64,000 nt of DNA from Balneola sp. (lineage in GTDB: Bacteria > Bacteroidota > Rhodothermia > Balneolales > Balneolaceae): assembly GCA_002696035.1 (NCBI GenBank), contig NZQV01000024.1, positions 19,347 through 83,346 of the forward strand. Reading direction: 5' to 3'. Of this stretch, positions 9,111 to 18,326 are shown piece after piece. Each line of letters begins with the position of its first letter. Position 1 is the stretch's first letter. The notes beneath the pieces were generated by a model. That model saw nothing but the letters and a program-made list of their open reading frames with translations. It was not told where the DNA came from and searched no databases. The position numbers and the translations under genes are program-made.

Positions 9111-9860
9111 ATGATCAAACTATTCATCACCGACCTGGATGGCTGTATAACACATCCATTCAAAACGCCGGACTGGGAAAGTATTTCTGAGATCCGAAAC
9201 TTGAATCAACAAAGCAGAACAGCAGAGCATATACCGGGAATTACTATTTGCTCGGGCCGACCATTTCCTTACGTAGAAGCTGTTGGTCAGTGGCTGGACG
9301 TGGAAGTCCCCATGGTCTTTGAAAGCGGGGGTGGCATGTATAACATGAAGAACAACGAGATCACCTGGAATCCTCATTTTGATGAGGATGCCCGGAAAGC
9401 CGTGGTAGAGATCAAGGAATGGATAGAGAATGTTCTTATCAAGAATTACGAAGGAACCTATCCTGAGTTTGCAAAATATACTGATGCAGGACTTGTAAAT
9501 CCCGATCCCTCCAAAGTGAAGAAAATGCATGATGAGATCCTGAATTTCGTTCCACAGAACTATCCCATGTTCGAAATTCATGACACGGATATTTCGGTGA
9601 ATGTCATTTTGAAGAAGGCGAACAAGGGAGTAGGAATCCGACATCTCTGCGAGAACCTGGGGTTAGAACTGGACGAAGTAGCCTACATTGGAGACAGCAG
9701 TGGCGACCTTCCGGGCCTCGAAATAGTCGGGAAGTCATTTGCTCCCGAAAATGCCAAATCATTCGTAAAAGAAGCAGCCGACCATATTGTCGGAGAAGCG
9801 ACCGAAGGTGTTTTAGAGGCGTATCATATGCTGATTGAGTTGAATGAAAATCAGGGTTGA
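9111..9860 (+). CDS. HAD-superfamily (Cof/IIB-type) sugar-phosphatase-like hydrolase
   Basis: This is a cytoplasmic HAD phosphatase of 249 aa. The nucleophile motif DLDGCIT follows directly after the start, and motif IV appears as YIGDSSGDLPGLE with the Mg-binding aspartates. Between them SGRP (motif II region) and a large cap domain of the IIB type are visible. Relatives include sucrose-phosphate, mannosylglycerate-phosphate and phosphoglycolate phosphatases, so the substrate is probably a small phosphorylated sugar or acid but cannot be fixed. I chose the ATG at 9111 because MIKLFITDLDG is the normal beginning; an in-frame TTG at 9078 would add eleven unconserved residues. Repeat-filled gaps on both sides argue for its own promoter. 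Confidence 0.87.
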   Translation: MIKLFITDLDGCITHPFKTPDWESISEIRNLNQQSRTAEHIPGITICSGRPFPYVEAVGQWLDVEVPMVFESGGGMYNMKNNEITWNPHFDEDARKAVVEIKEWIENVLIKNYEGTYPEFAKYTDAGLVNPDPSKVKKMHDEILNFVPQNYPMFEIHDTDISVNVILKKANKGVGIRHLCENLGLELDEVAYIGDSSGDLPGLEIVGKSFAPENAKSFVKEAADHIVGEATEGVLEAYHMLIELNENQG

Positions 9861-10519
9861 AAAAGGGAATGAACATCGAACATCGAACACCGAACATTCA
9901 ACATTGAATGTAGAACGTAGAGCGACTCTCCAGAGTCGCTCGTGTTAACGGCAATAATCCATCTTTCAGGCCCAGTCCGGGGGATGGATGGTCAGGTAAC
10001 ATTGTCCTCCCAACGCAGTCATCCCGGTCAAATCGAAATGAAATGGAGATGCAGAACCGGGATCTCCCTGACGAGGCTTGGGATATTAACCAACGCACCC
10101 TTTGCAAGCGCGTGCCCGTATCAAGGAGATCCCGCATCTTCGCATTCGCTACGTGCGGGATGACAGTCGGTGGTGAGTTTGTGTAGAAAGATATCCCAAA
10201 CCCAAAACCACCTACACCCCACGAAATTCAAAAAAGGAACAGCTTTTTTGAATTGATCTCCCTTCGAAGGGAGACTTCACCGATACTGAATTCAGGATAT
10301 TTCCTAAAAACGTAACATAGTACAATACCAGACAGGAAAAGTCCTCCCTTGAGGGAGGTGCCGGGCTGAATGGATATGAAGCCTGACGGAGGGTGTAAAA
10401 CACAAATAAAGTATGAAGCAGGAGCCTGCCTGCCGGCAAAGGCAGGCTTCGAGTAAAGCGTTCGCCAAGCAAGAGCTTGGGAACGAGTACAACTAGACAT
10501 GATCTGTCTATTCAATGTC
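9861..10519. repeat. Repeat-rich convergent gap
   Basis: This gap lies between convergent genes and holds only repeats. CGAACATCGAACACCGAACATT-like short words are at 9868-9905, the perfect GACTCT hairpin at 9921-9940, an ATCCATC/GATGGAT block at 9958-9988, and the CCGGGATCTCC/GGAGATCCCGCATCT block at 10016-10175. The ATTCAAAAAAG hairpin is at 10226-10253. A GAAGCAGGAGC...CCAAGCAAGAGCTTGGG block at 10413-10490 carries an extra nested GCCTGCC/GGCAGGC hairpin in its loop. Confidence 0.7.
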
Positions 10520-13500
10520 CTAAAGCGCTCTGTCTTGAATATCTTTTAGCAGCTCGAAATACTTCTCAATAAGACGCTGATAATCTTCGGAATATTTTGT
10601 GAAATTAGGATCATTCAGGCGGTTTCGGATCTCTTTTTCGAGTTCTTCCAGGGTGAGTTCGGGTGGGGTTGCACGCTCAAATTGGTCAGCTTCCTGGCCT
10701 TCCCGCTTATCCTCTTCATCCCGTTCCTGCATGGCTTGTTCAGCCTGAAGCATGCGCGATAGAATATTTTGCTGTCGCTCTATCATCATCGGATCCGCCG
10801 CTCCACCCCTGAGGTCGTTAATGGTATCTTCCATATCCTCGATCATCCGTTCCAACTCACTTCCCAGGCGGTCGCCCTCCATGCCACCTTGCCGCTGTAA
10901 TTCCTGCAGCTGCTTTCGGATCTGATTCTGTTGTTTTGCGATCTGATTCAGCCGCTCCATCTGTTCCTGTTGAAGTCGTTCGCCCTGCATATCGTTGATC
11001 ATTTCCTGAAGCTGTTGATTCAGCTGTTGCTGCTGCTGTCCACTTTGCTGAAGCTGCTCCATCATCTGCTGCATACTCATATTTCCGGATCCGCCGCCAC
11101 TGCCTTCGCCGTTTTGCTGATTCTGAAGCTGTTCAAGGAGATTTGCCAGCATAAAAGAAATGTCGTTTATACCTCCTAATGCTTGTCGTGAAGCCACTGA
11201 AGACTGACTTTGATTTCGCTCCGACATCTGTTCCAGCGACCGTTGCAGCCGTTGTTCAACTTCTTCTTTCTTCTTGTTGATCTGATTCGAGAATTGAGGA
11301 ATTTCTGCAGAAAGCTGAAATAAAGAATCTGATATGGTTCTGAAAATGCTCTCCACATTCCGCTGATCACGGGCATAGCTTACATAGGCCTGACTACGGT
11401 TTTCGGTTGATGCCACCAAAGTGGTCAGATCTTCCTGTTCCAGCGAAAGCGTAAGCAGCGACTGCAGCACATACTGTAAACCGGCAATGTTGACATTCAA
11501 CTGCTGCTGACTCATACTCTGCATCATCTGTCGCGTTTGTTGTGCCATTTGTTGATACTGCTGTTGTCGGGATTGCGACTGATCATCAGACTTTTGTTTC
11601 TCGCCAGAATTTTGCTGTTGACCACCTTCTTGCTGCTCCCCGGATTGTTCCTTCGATTCAGCATTCTCGCTCATCTGCTGCTCTATCGCCTTATTCATTT
11701 CCTCAAGGCGTTCCTGAATTTCCTTCTGATACTCTTCGACCTGCTTTTGATTTTTCTCGGAAGCATTTTCAGAAAGTGATTCGGTCTGTTCACTCAGTTT
11801 CTCATTTTCTTCTTTGGTCTGTTGAAGCTCCTCATCGGTTTTGGTTGAATCAGCTTCTTTCCGAGCCATATCTTCAAAGGAGGTGGCCAGTTTATCGAGA
11901 TCAGATTTCAGTTTAAGCTGTTTGAAGAGCTCCATGGTGCGTTCCAATCGCTCGCGATAGAGTTCTTCATTGAATTCCATGTTCTCCATGGCTTCCCGAA
12001 GTTGCTCAGGATTCATGTTTCCAAGCTCTTCCTGCAACTTCTCCATGGCTTCCCGAAAAGCAGGATCGTCAATTTCCTTCATCAGCTTTTCGAGTTCCTC
12101 ATACGCCTTGCGAGTCTCCTCCGATAGCATGTTATCCTTACTGAGCTCCTTCTTTAGCTCCTCGAACTTCTTATTCAGTTCATCTACTTTTTTCTGGATC
12201 TCTTGCTGCTGTTTTTCAACCTGCTCCAGTTCACGTTTCTCTTCATACCCAGGGTTTTCAGGATTGTCCTTCATCATCTCCTTGAACTGTTCGTACTGCT
12301 GCCGGCTCTGTTCAAAGGTTTCAGAGATCTCATCAAGTTCATCCGAAACTTCATTTTCTTTTTGATCCACATCCTCAAAATAATCCACCATCGAAGGGAC
12401 GCGGAGCACCATTTTTTGGGAAGTGGATGATTTATAGCCGTTGTAACCGTCATTATCTTGTACCGTTATCCAGAAAGTAAGTTCGTCTCGGGGTTTCAGG
12501 TCCAGACCCTCCAGGTCCCAGATATAGGAATTGAGGGCTTCTTCGCTGGGCAGATCAAGAGAAATTGAATTCTGTTGAGGATTTTCGGAAAAGGCTCGTT
12601 TCAGTTCATAATGCAGACGGGCTGCCGTAAGGCCAAAATCATCAGATGCCCGGTATAAAAGCTGAATATCCTGCGGATTCACCTCTTTCAGGTTTTCTTC
12701 GGGCTCCACGATTTCTGCCAGGGGATATTCATCTTCAGAGGGATTGATCACAACCTGAAACGGATTTTGATTAACAAGTCCGTTCGCATCTTCGATATGA
12801 AACCGAAGCGTGTCTTTTTCTTTGACCGGCAGCTCATAACTAAAAGTGCTGTCCTCATTGATGAAAAGATCCAGCAGCTCATTTTTGGTGTAAAGCTGTA
12901 GATACGCTACTTCTTTGTTCAGGGAACCGGTCAATTTCAGTGTAGAACCCTGGTAGGCCCGTATCTGTGACATAGGATACGAAACAATGCTGGAGTCGAG
13001 CCGGGTATAATCCGGGGGAATGATGGTGGCCTGAAGTTCAGTGAAACGGGGGCGAAGTTGAACATCAGCCCTAAAGCGTTCACTTTGATAGCCATCCATT
13101 TCAATGTAATATTCAAGATCATTGTTGATCTCCATGGGGATGGAGCGGAATGAATTTGCAGATGCTTCCATACCGCGATCTCTGAAATTTTCCTCTACCG
13201 ATGTCTTGATCTTCATACTCACGTCTTCAGGAATACGATCACCTTCAAATTTAATTTCAGCCTGAAATTCACTGCCCTGTTCAAACGTTTGATCGCCGGG
13301 TGACACCGTGTACGAGTAGGGATTGGGTTTGGCATAATTCTCCCAGAAAGTAAAGGTGCGCTCGGCCGCATTCTGATAATTGAAAACAGTGACTGCGAGG
13401 ACTAAAAAAGCTGCCGACGAGGCAAAAAACATCTGCTTGTGAAGCCTGAAAGCACCGGTATTCTTAACGAATTCATTCAGCTTTGTCTGCAACCGGGAGG

Positions 13501-13900
13501 GTTCCACTTTTGATAGGCTTTGGAGAATTGCCGCATTGATCAATTCTTTATTTCCGGAGTTATTTTGTTCCAGATCTAAAGCATCCTTTAGTTCGTCTAG
13601 CTGACTTTTACGGCTGAACTCCCTGTAAAAGCGATTGAATTGATCGGTCTGTATAGCTGAATAGGTTCGCCATCCCACAATTACTCCGATCCCAACTAAT
13701 ACCGAGAGTAGTGTTGTCTTCACTTCCGCAGAAAGATAGAAGAGCTGCTCGGCGAGAATGAGAGTGATAACACCGGCAAAAATAACCAGCAAACTGCGCC
13801 ATGCCACCATCTGATATTTTCTGGAGATCAGGGAGCGATGTGCTTTGCGCAGGATCTGTTTTACCTTATCGGTGGAGGTATGTGAGTTGGAATTGGCCAT
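10520..13900 (-). CDS. DUF4175 family giant membrane-anchored coiled-coil protein
   Basis: This 1126-aa protein has three hydrophobic helices near the N-terminus (about 35-57, 62-80 and 155-172), then a region of beta-rich Ig-like character to about residue 480. After that comes a very long charged coiled coil dominated by Glu, Lys and Gln with Gln-rich tracts (for example residues about 750-800 and 970-1040). This layout is that of the DUF4175 family of Bacteroidota and Proteobacteria, whose function is not established; an envelope-stress or mechanical role is only conjecture. The high Gln/Glu content produces several long antisense open frames, which I ignore. It is read towards the HAD gene and starts 50 bp from the end of the MBL hydrolase gene, so the two are probably co-transcribed. 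Confidence 0.88.
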   Translation of the reverse strand: MANSNSHTSTDKVKQILRKAHRSLISRKYQMVAWRSLLVIFAGVITLILAEQLFYLSAEVKTTLLSVLVGIGVIVGWRTYSAIQTDQFNRFYREFSRKSQLDELKDALDLEQNNSGNKELINAAILQSLSKVEPSRLQTKLNEFVKNTGAFRLHKQMFFASSAAFLVLAVTVFNYQNAAERTFTFWENYAKPNPYSYTVSPGDQTFEQGSEFQAEIKFEGDRIPEDVSMKIKTSVEENFRDRGMEASANSFRSIPMEINNDLEYYIEMDGYQSERFRADVQLRPRFTELQATIIPPDYTRLDSSIVSYPMSQIRAYQGSTLKLTGSLNKEVAYLQLYTKNELLDLFINEDSTFSYELPVKEKDTLRFHIEDANGLVNQNPFQVVINPSEDEYPLAEIVEPEENLKEVNPQDIQLLYRASDDFGLTAARLHYELKRAFSENPQQNSISLDLPSEEALNSYIWDLEGLDLKPRDELTFWITVQDNDGYNGYKSSTSQKMVLRVPSMVDYFEDVDQKENEVSDELDEISETFEQSRQQYEQFKEMMKDNPENPGYEEKRELEQVEKQQQEIQKKVDELNKKFEELKKELSKDNMLSEETRKAYEELEKLMKEIDDPAFREAMEKLQEELGNMNPEQLREAMENMEFNEELYRERLERTMELFKQLKLKSDLDKLATSFEDMARKEADSTKTDEELQQTKEENEKLSEQTESLSENASEKNQKQVEEYQKEIQERLEEMNKAIEQQMSENAESKEQSGEQQEGGQQQNSGEKQKSDDQSQSRQQQYQQMAQQTRQMMQSMSQQQLNVNIAGLQYVLQSLLTLSLEQEDLTTLVASTENRSQAYVSYARDQRNVESIFRTISDSLFQLSAEIPQFSNQINKKKEEVEQRLQRSLEQMSERNQSQSSVASRQALGGINDISFMLANLLEQLQNQQNGEGSGGGSGNMSMQQMMEQLQQSGQQQQQLNQQLQEMINDMQGERLQQEQMERLNQIAKQQNQIRKQLQELQRQGGMEGDRLGSELERMIEDMEDTINDLRGGAADPMMIERQQNILSRMLQAEQAMQERDEEDKREGQEADQFERATPPELTLEELEKEIRNRLNDPNFTKYSEDYQRLIEKYFELLKDIQDRAL

Positions 13901-13951
13901 ATGTGTTGAGCTGTGATTATTGAACCGTCATCAGGTATCGTTTATTGCAGA

Positions 13952-14827
13952 TCAAAGCTCGTTCAAAGAGAAAGATCTCGAGACTGCAAACCGCCCGTCA
14001 TTTTCTTGCACCTGTATCATTTCGGTTTCGGCATCATGCTCCAGATATAGATTCCATCCATGGTCAGATGCCTGCTTCAAAAACGTTTCTTTTTCATCCA
14101 GCGTTTGCACGGGATACATATCATAACCCATTACCCAGGGAAGGGGAAGGTGCACATGAGTGGGAAGCAGATCTGCGACAAAGACTATTGTTTCTCCATC
14201 GGCTTCTATTTTGGGTAGCTGTTGCCCGATGGTATGTCCGTTTACGGGAAGAGCGGTCAATCCGGGTTCATATTCATGATGTTCTTCCACCAGGTTCAGT
14301 TTTCCGGAGTCTTTGATAGGCTGGATATTTTCAGGTAGGAAACTTGCTTTCTCACGGGCATTGGGGTTAGTGGCGTTTTCCCAGTGCTTATCTACAACAT
14401 GATAGGTAGCATTCGGGAAGGTAGGTTGAAGGTCATTGTTTTCGTCATAATGACTGCTTCCGCCACAGTGATCAAAATGCAGGTGAGTGAAGATAATATC
14501 GGTCACATCTTCAAAAGAGAACCCGTGTTCGTTAAAAGATTTCTCGAGATTCTTTTGGCTGTAATCGAGCTGATAGATCTTCTCCATTTTATCATTGAAC
14601 TTCGTCCCCGCACCGTTATCGATCAGATAAAGCCGTCCTGTTTCTTTTGACTTTATGAGCAGACAGCGCATGGTCATTGGAATGCGGTTTTTGTCATCAG
14701 CAGGGATCCCACGCGACCATAAGGTTTTTGGAACCACGCCAAACATAGCGCCACCATCAAGACGAAAATCTCCGGTTTCTATGGTATACAATTCAAAGTT
14801 ACCAAAGGTAGTTTTTGACAGACTCAT
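13952..14827 (-). CDS. MBL-fold metallo-hydrolase
   Basis: This metallo-beta-lactamase-fold hydrolase carries the metal-binding HxHxDH motif as THLHFDHCGG, a later His in the NGHTIGQQLP segment, and Asp and His residues near VFVADLLPTHVHLP. The chain is about 291 aa from the ATG at 14827 (MSLSKTTFGNFELYTIETG). A start 14 codons further upstream is possible but adds an unconserved stretch. Members of this subgroup include lactonases and other esterases, so the substrate is open. No signal peptide is present, suggesting a cytoplasmic enzyme. It is followed after 51 bp by the DUF4175 gene on the same strand. Confidence 0.87.
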   Translation of the reverse strand: MSLSKTTFGNFELYTIETGDFRLDGGAMFGVVPKTLWSRGIPADDKNRIPMTMRCLLIKSKETGRLYLIDNGAGTKFNDKMEKIYQLDYSQKNLEKSFNEHGFSFEDVTDIIFTHLHFDHCGGSSHYDENNDLQPTFPNATYHVVDKHWENATNPNAREKASFLPENIQPIKDSGKLNLVEEHHEYEPGLTALPVNGHTIGQQLPKIEADGETIVFVADLLPTHVHLPLPWVMGYDMYPVQTLDEKETFLKQASDHGWNLYLEHDAETEMIQVQENDGRFAVSRSFSLNEL

Positions 14828-15057
14828 ACATAAATATTTTGGGTGAATTTGAATATAAGAAACCACCAACAGGATTCAGAATTTGAGTAGTAGAACATTA
14901 CAGGCAGATATCTGGTAAGGAGTACAAGAGTGAGGCAGAGCCTCAATAAGCAATTAAGTTTGAAGCAGGAGCTTCAAGTAAGACGTTCACCAAGGAGCTT
15001 GGGAACGAGGTTAAAGAGGGGGTGTGTAGACAAAATTCGGCTGCTTGAGTTACTCCA
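14828..15057. repeat. Gap with GGAGCTTC/CCAAG hairpin block
   Basis: Apart from the promoter zone of the MBL gene, this holds one GTTTGAAGCAGGAGCTTC ... CCAAGGAGCTTGGGAACGAG block at 14958-15009, the same block as at 1803. I see no gene. Confidence 0.6.
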
Positions 15058-15255
15058 TCATCAGACGACTGTTTAAAGGTCAGGATGCAAAACCCTGCAA
15101 AGAGTCGTCCGATGAATGAATAGCCAGTGTTTGGGATGTCTGAACTACAAAACCTAAAACAATCGTCGGACCACTCCGAGGTCTCTCAGTGCATTCAAAC
15201 GATGGAGAAATATCTTTGATGCAAACCTCCCAATTCTGTCAGTGGTCGGACGAAT
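15058..15255 (+). repeat. Two-hairpin 198-bp element, copy C
   Basis: This is the third copy. Hairpin 1 pairs 15058-15070 with 15103-15115 and hairpin 2 pairs 15161-15175 with 15241-15255. Length and arm spacing agree with copies A and B to within one base. The frame that is open in copies A and B is closed here by a TAG at the fourth codon, so the element is not a gene. All three copies have the same orientation. Confidence 0.8.
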
Positions 15256-15464
15256 TCGAGGTGTATGATACAATGATCCATTTTTCGGACAAGCCCGGGT
15301 GATATATGGTGTTTGGAATCGAGCAATTGAGTTTGAAGTAGGAGCTATGTGAGCAGCAAAAAGCTGGAGCTTGGGAGCGAGGATATGAGCTTCCGGGAAA
15401 GGGTTACGCAGCATGAGCTCCATAATCAACAAAATCTGGAATTGGCATCCACAAATCACGCCAA
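15256..15464. repeat. Decayed hairpin blocks before the oxidase terminator
   Basis: A degraded ATCCATTTTTCGG...GATATATGG block at 15279-15308 and a decayed GGAGCT...GGAGCTTGGGAGCGAGG block at 15330-15384. No gene seen. Confidence 0.5.
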
Positions 15465-15491
15465 ACAAAAAAAGCCCTCAAAAAGAGGGCT
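15465..15491 (-). terminator. Rho-independent terminator of the respiratory cluster
   Basis: Read on the minus strand, the stem AGCCCTC...GAGGGCT (15473-15479 with 15485-15491) is followed by a run of seven T. It sits about 30 bp after the stop codon of the last oxidase gene and closes the long minus-strand cluster. Confidence 0.9.
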
Positions 15492-15521
15492 CTAAAAAAA
15501 TCTGTAATGGTTGTTCTTCCG

Positions 15522-15845
15522 TTAGAAAGAAGGAACAATATCATTCCGAAACATAGTATCGAGGAGAGTGATCAGAACCATTAACAGGAAGAAAGCAACG
15601 CCCATGATAAGTAACATGGCATTGAATTTGGTATCCCAGTAAAGGTTCATGAAAAATGCAGCTACCAAAAATGCTTTTACCAATGCTATGGAAATGGCTG
15701 CAACCACATCGAAAGGTGCAGGAATGGGTACAAACTTTGCTACCACAACGGTGACGATGGTTAGAATGATCAACCCCGTGGCAATAGCCCAAAGCTGCCC
15801 CGCAGTTGAAACGTGATGATGATGTTCGTGATTTTGTCCGCTCAT
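15522..15845 (-). CDS. ctaF: caa3-type cytochrome c oxidase subunit IV
   Basis: This small membrane subunit (107 aa, three hydrophobic helices at about 17-36, 43-67 and 75-97) belongs to the COX4/CtaF family, which stabilises bacterial caa3 oxidases. The N-terminus is His-rich (GQNHEHHHH), a common feature of the family. The segment ALVKAFLVAAFFMNLYWD is typical of subunit IV. It is the last gene of the oxidase operon, 52 bp after subunit III and directly before the terminator at 15465. The family match and position make the call firm; the gene symbol follows Bacillus usage. Confidence 0.9.
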   Translation of the reverse strand: MSGQNHEHHHHVSTAGQLWAIATGLIILTIVTVVVAKFVPIPAPFDVVAAISIALVKAFLVAAFFMNLYWDTKFNAMLLIMGVAFFLLMVLITLLDTMFRNDIVPSF

Positions 15846-15897
15846 AATAAATTCAGTTTAAATTCTGTGGATGAGTTTCTTGTGATGTTGGCTGGGG

Positions 15898-16548
15898 TCA
15901 TTCTATGAGATATAACAGCGGGAACAGGAAGATCCAGATAAGGTCAACCAAGTGCCAGTAAAGTCCGGTGATCTCAACGGGGGTGTAATATTCGCTGCTG
16001 AACTCGCCTCGATTGGCGCGTACATAGATCCACCACATCAACCCAATACCAATAATAACGTGGAGTGCGTGGATGCCAGTCATCATGTAATAGATGCTAA
16101 AGAAAATAGCGGCCTGTGCGTGTTCTATTCCTTCGTAGGTATAAAGCTCGCCGGGTAAAATACCAAGTTCAAATTTGTGAGCATACTCAAACCCCTTGAC
16201 CACCATAAAGACAACGGCAAGGGCAATGGTGATAAGAAGATTAATTTTAAGCCCTTTGATCTGATTCTTCTGAACAGAACGAATGGCCATGGCTACGGTC
16301 AAACTACTACCAATCAGTACTACCGTGTTAACGGCTCCCCAAAAGGCATTTAGCTCCGTTGCGGCTTGTGTGAAAAGTTCCGGATGCCAGGCTCTATACA
16401 CGATATAGGCACAAAATAATCCGCCAAAAAATAAGATTTCGTTTACAAGAAACACCCACATGCCCAATTTCGCAGAATCAAATTGCTGATCGGAATCAAC
16501 AAAGTGGTGCTGCACATGAGTTGGATGTGAAGTCGAATGATTCGCCAT
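15898..16548 (-). CDS. ctaE: Cytochrome c oxidase subunit III
   Basis: This is subunit III of the caa3 oxidase, 216 aa with five transmembrane helices, the short bacterial form lacking the first two helices of the mitochondrial protein. Typical elements are KLGMWVFLVNEILFFGGLF near the start, the HALHVIIGIGLMWW helix, and the closing YWHLVDLIWIFLFPLLYL. It has no redox centre and supports subunit I and its oxygen access. It lies 37 bp after subunit I on the same strand. Confidence 0.95.
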   Translation of the reverse strand: MANHSTSHPTHVQHHFVDSDQQFDSAKLGMWVFLVNEILFFGGLFCAYIVYRAWHPELFTQAATELNAFWGAVNTVVLIGSSLTVAMAIRSVQKNQIKGLKINLLITIALAVVFMVVKGFEYAHKFELGILPGELYTYEGIEHAQAAIFFSIYYMMTGIHALHVIIGIGLMWWIYVRANRGEFSSEYYTPVEITGLYWHLVDLIWIFLFPLLYLIE

Positions 16549-16585
16549 TACTTCCCGAGTTGTTGTATGGTTTATGTTGAAATTG

Positions 16586-18325
16586 TTAGTTGGATACTAC
16601 TTCTTGTTTCGCTCCTGTGGCATCATGACTTGGGTCATGGCCGTTGTGACCAGAGTCAGCCAGGCCTAACTGGAATTCTTCCATCGGTTTGTGATAGTCG
16701 TAAGGACCATTGATGATAACCGGTGTATGATCGAAGTTGTGAAGATCCGGAGGCGAGGTTGCCTGCCATTCAAGTCCGCGACTTCCCCATGGGTTGGCCG
16801 GAGCTTTTTCTCCTCTGAACAGAGAAACAAGCAGGTAGTATGCGATCAGTAAAAATCCAACGCCAAGGATATAAGATCCGATGGTTGATGTTTGATGGAA
16901 AATGGTAAACTGATCGATGTAGTTATAATATCGTCGTGGCATTCCCTGTGAACCCATGATAAACTGGGGAAGGAAGGTCATGTTGAAACCGATGAAGATC
17001 AACGCTGCTCCGATCTTAGCCTGAAATTCGTTGTACATCTTACCGGTCATTTTTGGCCACCAGAAGTGGAGTCCGGCAAGCAAGGCGATCAGGGTTCCGC
17101 CCATCATTACATAGTGGAAGTGAGCCACTACGTAGTAAGTATCGTGCAGGTGAATATCGGCAGCAAGAGAACCAAGCATAATTCCTGTAAATCCACCAAT
17201 GGAGAAAAGGAATAAGAAAATGAACACATAGATCATCGGTGTTTTCATTTCGATGGAACCTTTGTATAGGGTAGCCACCCAGTTCAGGATCTTAATACCG
17301 GTTGGAATACCCACAAGGAAAGTCAGGAATGAAAATACGGTTGTTGCTACGGCAGACTGACCGGAAGTAAACATATGGTGTCCCCAAACGAGGAAGCCGA
17401 TGAATGCAATAGCCAGAGAGGAAAGCGCGATAGCCCAATATCCAAAAATGTGTTTTTTAGAGAAGGTAGTGATCACTTCAGATATAATACCAAAGCCGGG
17501 CACGATCATAATATAAACCGCCGGGTGAGAGTAGAACCAAAAGAAATGCTGAAACAAGACTGGGTCACCTCCCATGGCCGGATCAAAGATCCCGATTCCA
17601 AATACACGCTCCATGGTTAAAAGTAAAAGCGTGATGGCTAGTACCGGTGTAGCCAATACCTGGATGATACTGGTAGCATAAAGTGCCCAGATGTTCAACG
17701 GAAGTTTACCCCAGGTGATACCGGGAGCACGCATCTTGTGAATCGTGGTTATAAAGTTCGTTCCTGTTAAAATGGATGAAAATCCAAGAATAAAGGCCCC
17801 TAAGGTTACCCATATTACACTCGAATTAGATTCAATACTGTATGGAGTATAAAAGGTCCACCCGGTATCCAGGCCATTGTTGACTAAAGCAAAAAAGGTA
17901 AAAATGGCACCGATAACGTAAATGTAGAAACTGGCAAGGTTAAGCCGGGGGAAAGCCACATCTTTGGCTCCAAGCTGCATAGGTAAGATAAAGTTACCAA
18001 GTGCAGCCGGAATAGAGGGCACCAGCACAAAAAACACCATAATGGCCCCGTGAAGGGTAAAAAACTGGTTGTAAGTATCTGCTTCGATGAATGTTTTTGC
18101 AGGAGTCAGAAGTTCGGTTCTCAATAAAAGGGCTAAAACACCACCCAGTAAAAAGAAGAGCGTAACCGAACCCAGATACATGAGTCCGATTTTCTTATGA
18201 TCAACGGTAGTAAGCCACGACCAAAGTCCTTTTTCTTCCGTCAGATACGTTTTCTTGGGATCTTCGGACGGCTTAAACCGCTTTACTTTTAATGTTCTTG
18301 TATTTGATACTTCAGCAGTAGCCAT
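16586..18325 (-). CDS. ctaD: Cytochrome c oxidase subunit I, A2-type
   Basis: This is the catalytic subunit of the caa3 oxidase (579 aa, about 12 helices), which reduces O2 at a heme a3-CuB site and pumps protons. Heme a and heme a3 ligands are seen in [10 protein letters not shown] and [17 protein letters not shown]. CuB ligands are in [14 protein letters not shown], including the cross-linked Tyr, and in WGHHMFTSG. In helix VI the glutamate of the classic D-channel end is missing and replaced by Tyr-Ser (FYSHPAVY), the mark of A2-type oxidases such as the Rhodothermus marinus caa3. The start lies one base from the stop codon of subunit II (gap of a single base), so translation is probably coupled. 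Confidence 0.97.
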   Translation of the reverse strand: MATAEVSNTRTLKVKRFKPSEDPKKTYLTEEKGLWSWLTTVDHKKIGLMYLGSVTLFFLLGGVLALLLRTELLTPAKTFIEADTYNQFFTLHGAIMVFFVLVPSIPAALGNFILPMQLGAKDVAFPRLNLASFYIYVIGAIFTFFALVNNGLDTGWTFYTPYSIESNSSVIWVTLGAFILGFSSILTGTNFITTIHKMRAPGITWGKLPLNIWALYATSIIQVLATPVLAITLLLLTMERVFGIGIFDPAMGGDPVLFQHFFWFYSHPAVYIMIVPGFGIISEVITTFSKKHIFGYWAIALSSLAIAFIGFLVWGHHMFTSGQSAVATTVFSFLTFLVGIPTGIKILNWVATLYKGSIEMKTPMIYVFIFLFLFSIGGFTGIMLGSLAADIHLHDTYYVVAHFHYVMMGGTLIALLAGLHFWWPKMTGKMYNEFQAKIGAALIFIGFNMTFLPQFIMGSQGMPRRYYNYIDQFTIFHQTSTIGSYILGVGFLLIAYYLLVSLFRGEKAPANPWGSRGLEWQATSPPDLHNFDHTPVIINGPYDYHKPMEEFQLGLADSGHNGHDPSHDATGAKQEVVSN

Positions 18326-18326
18326 G

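Noticed and set aside
11537..12430. Several long plus-strand frames rich in Leu and Ser inside the DUF4175 gene.
   Set aside because: They are antisense shadows of the Gln/Glu/Lys-rich coiled coil and show no domain of their own.
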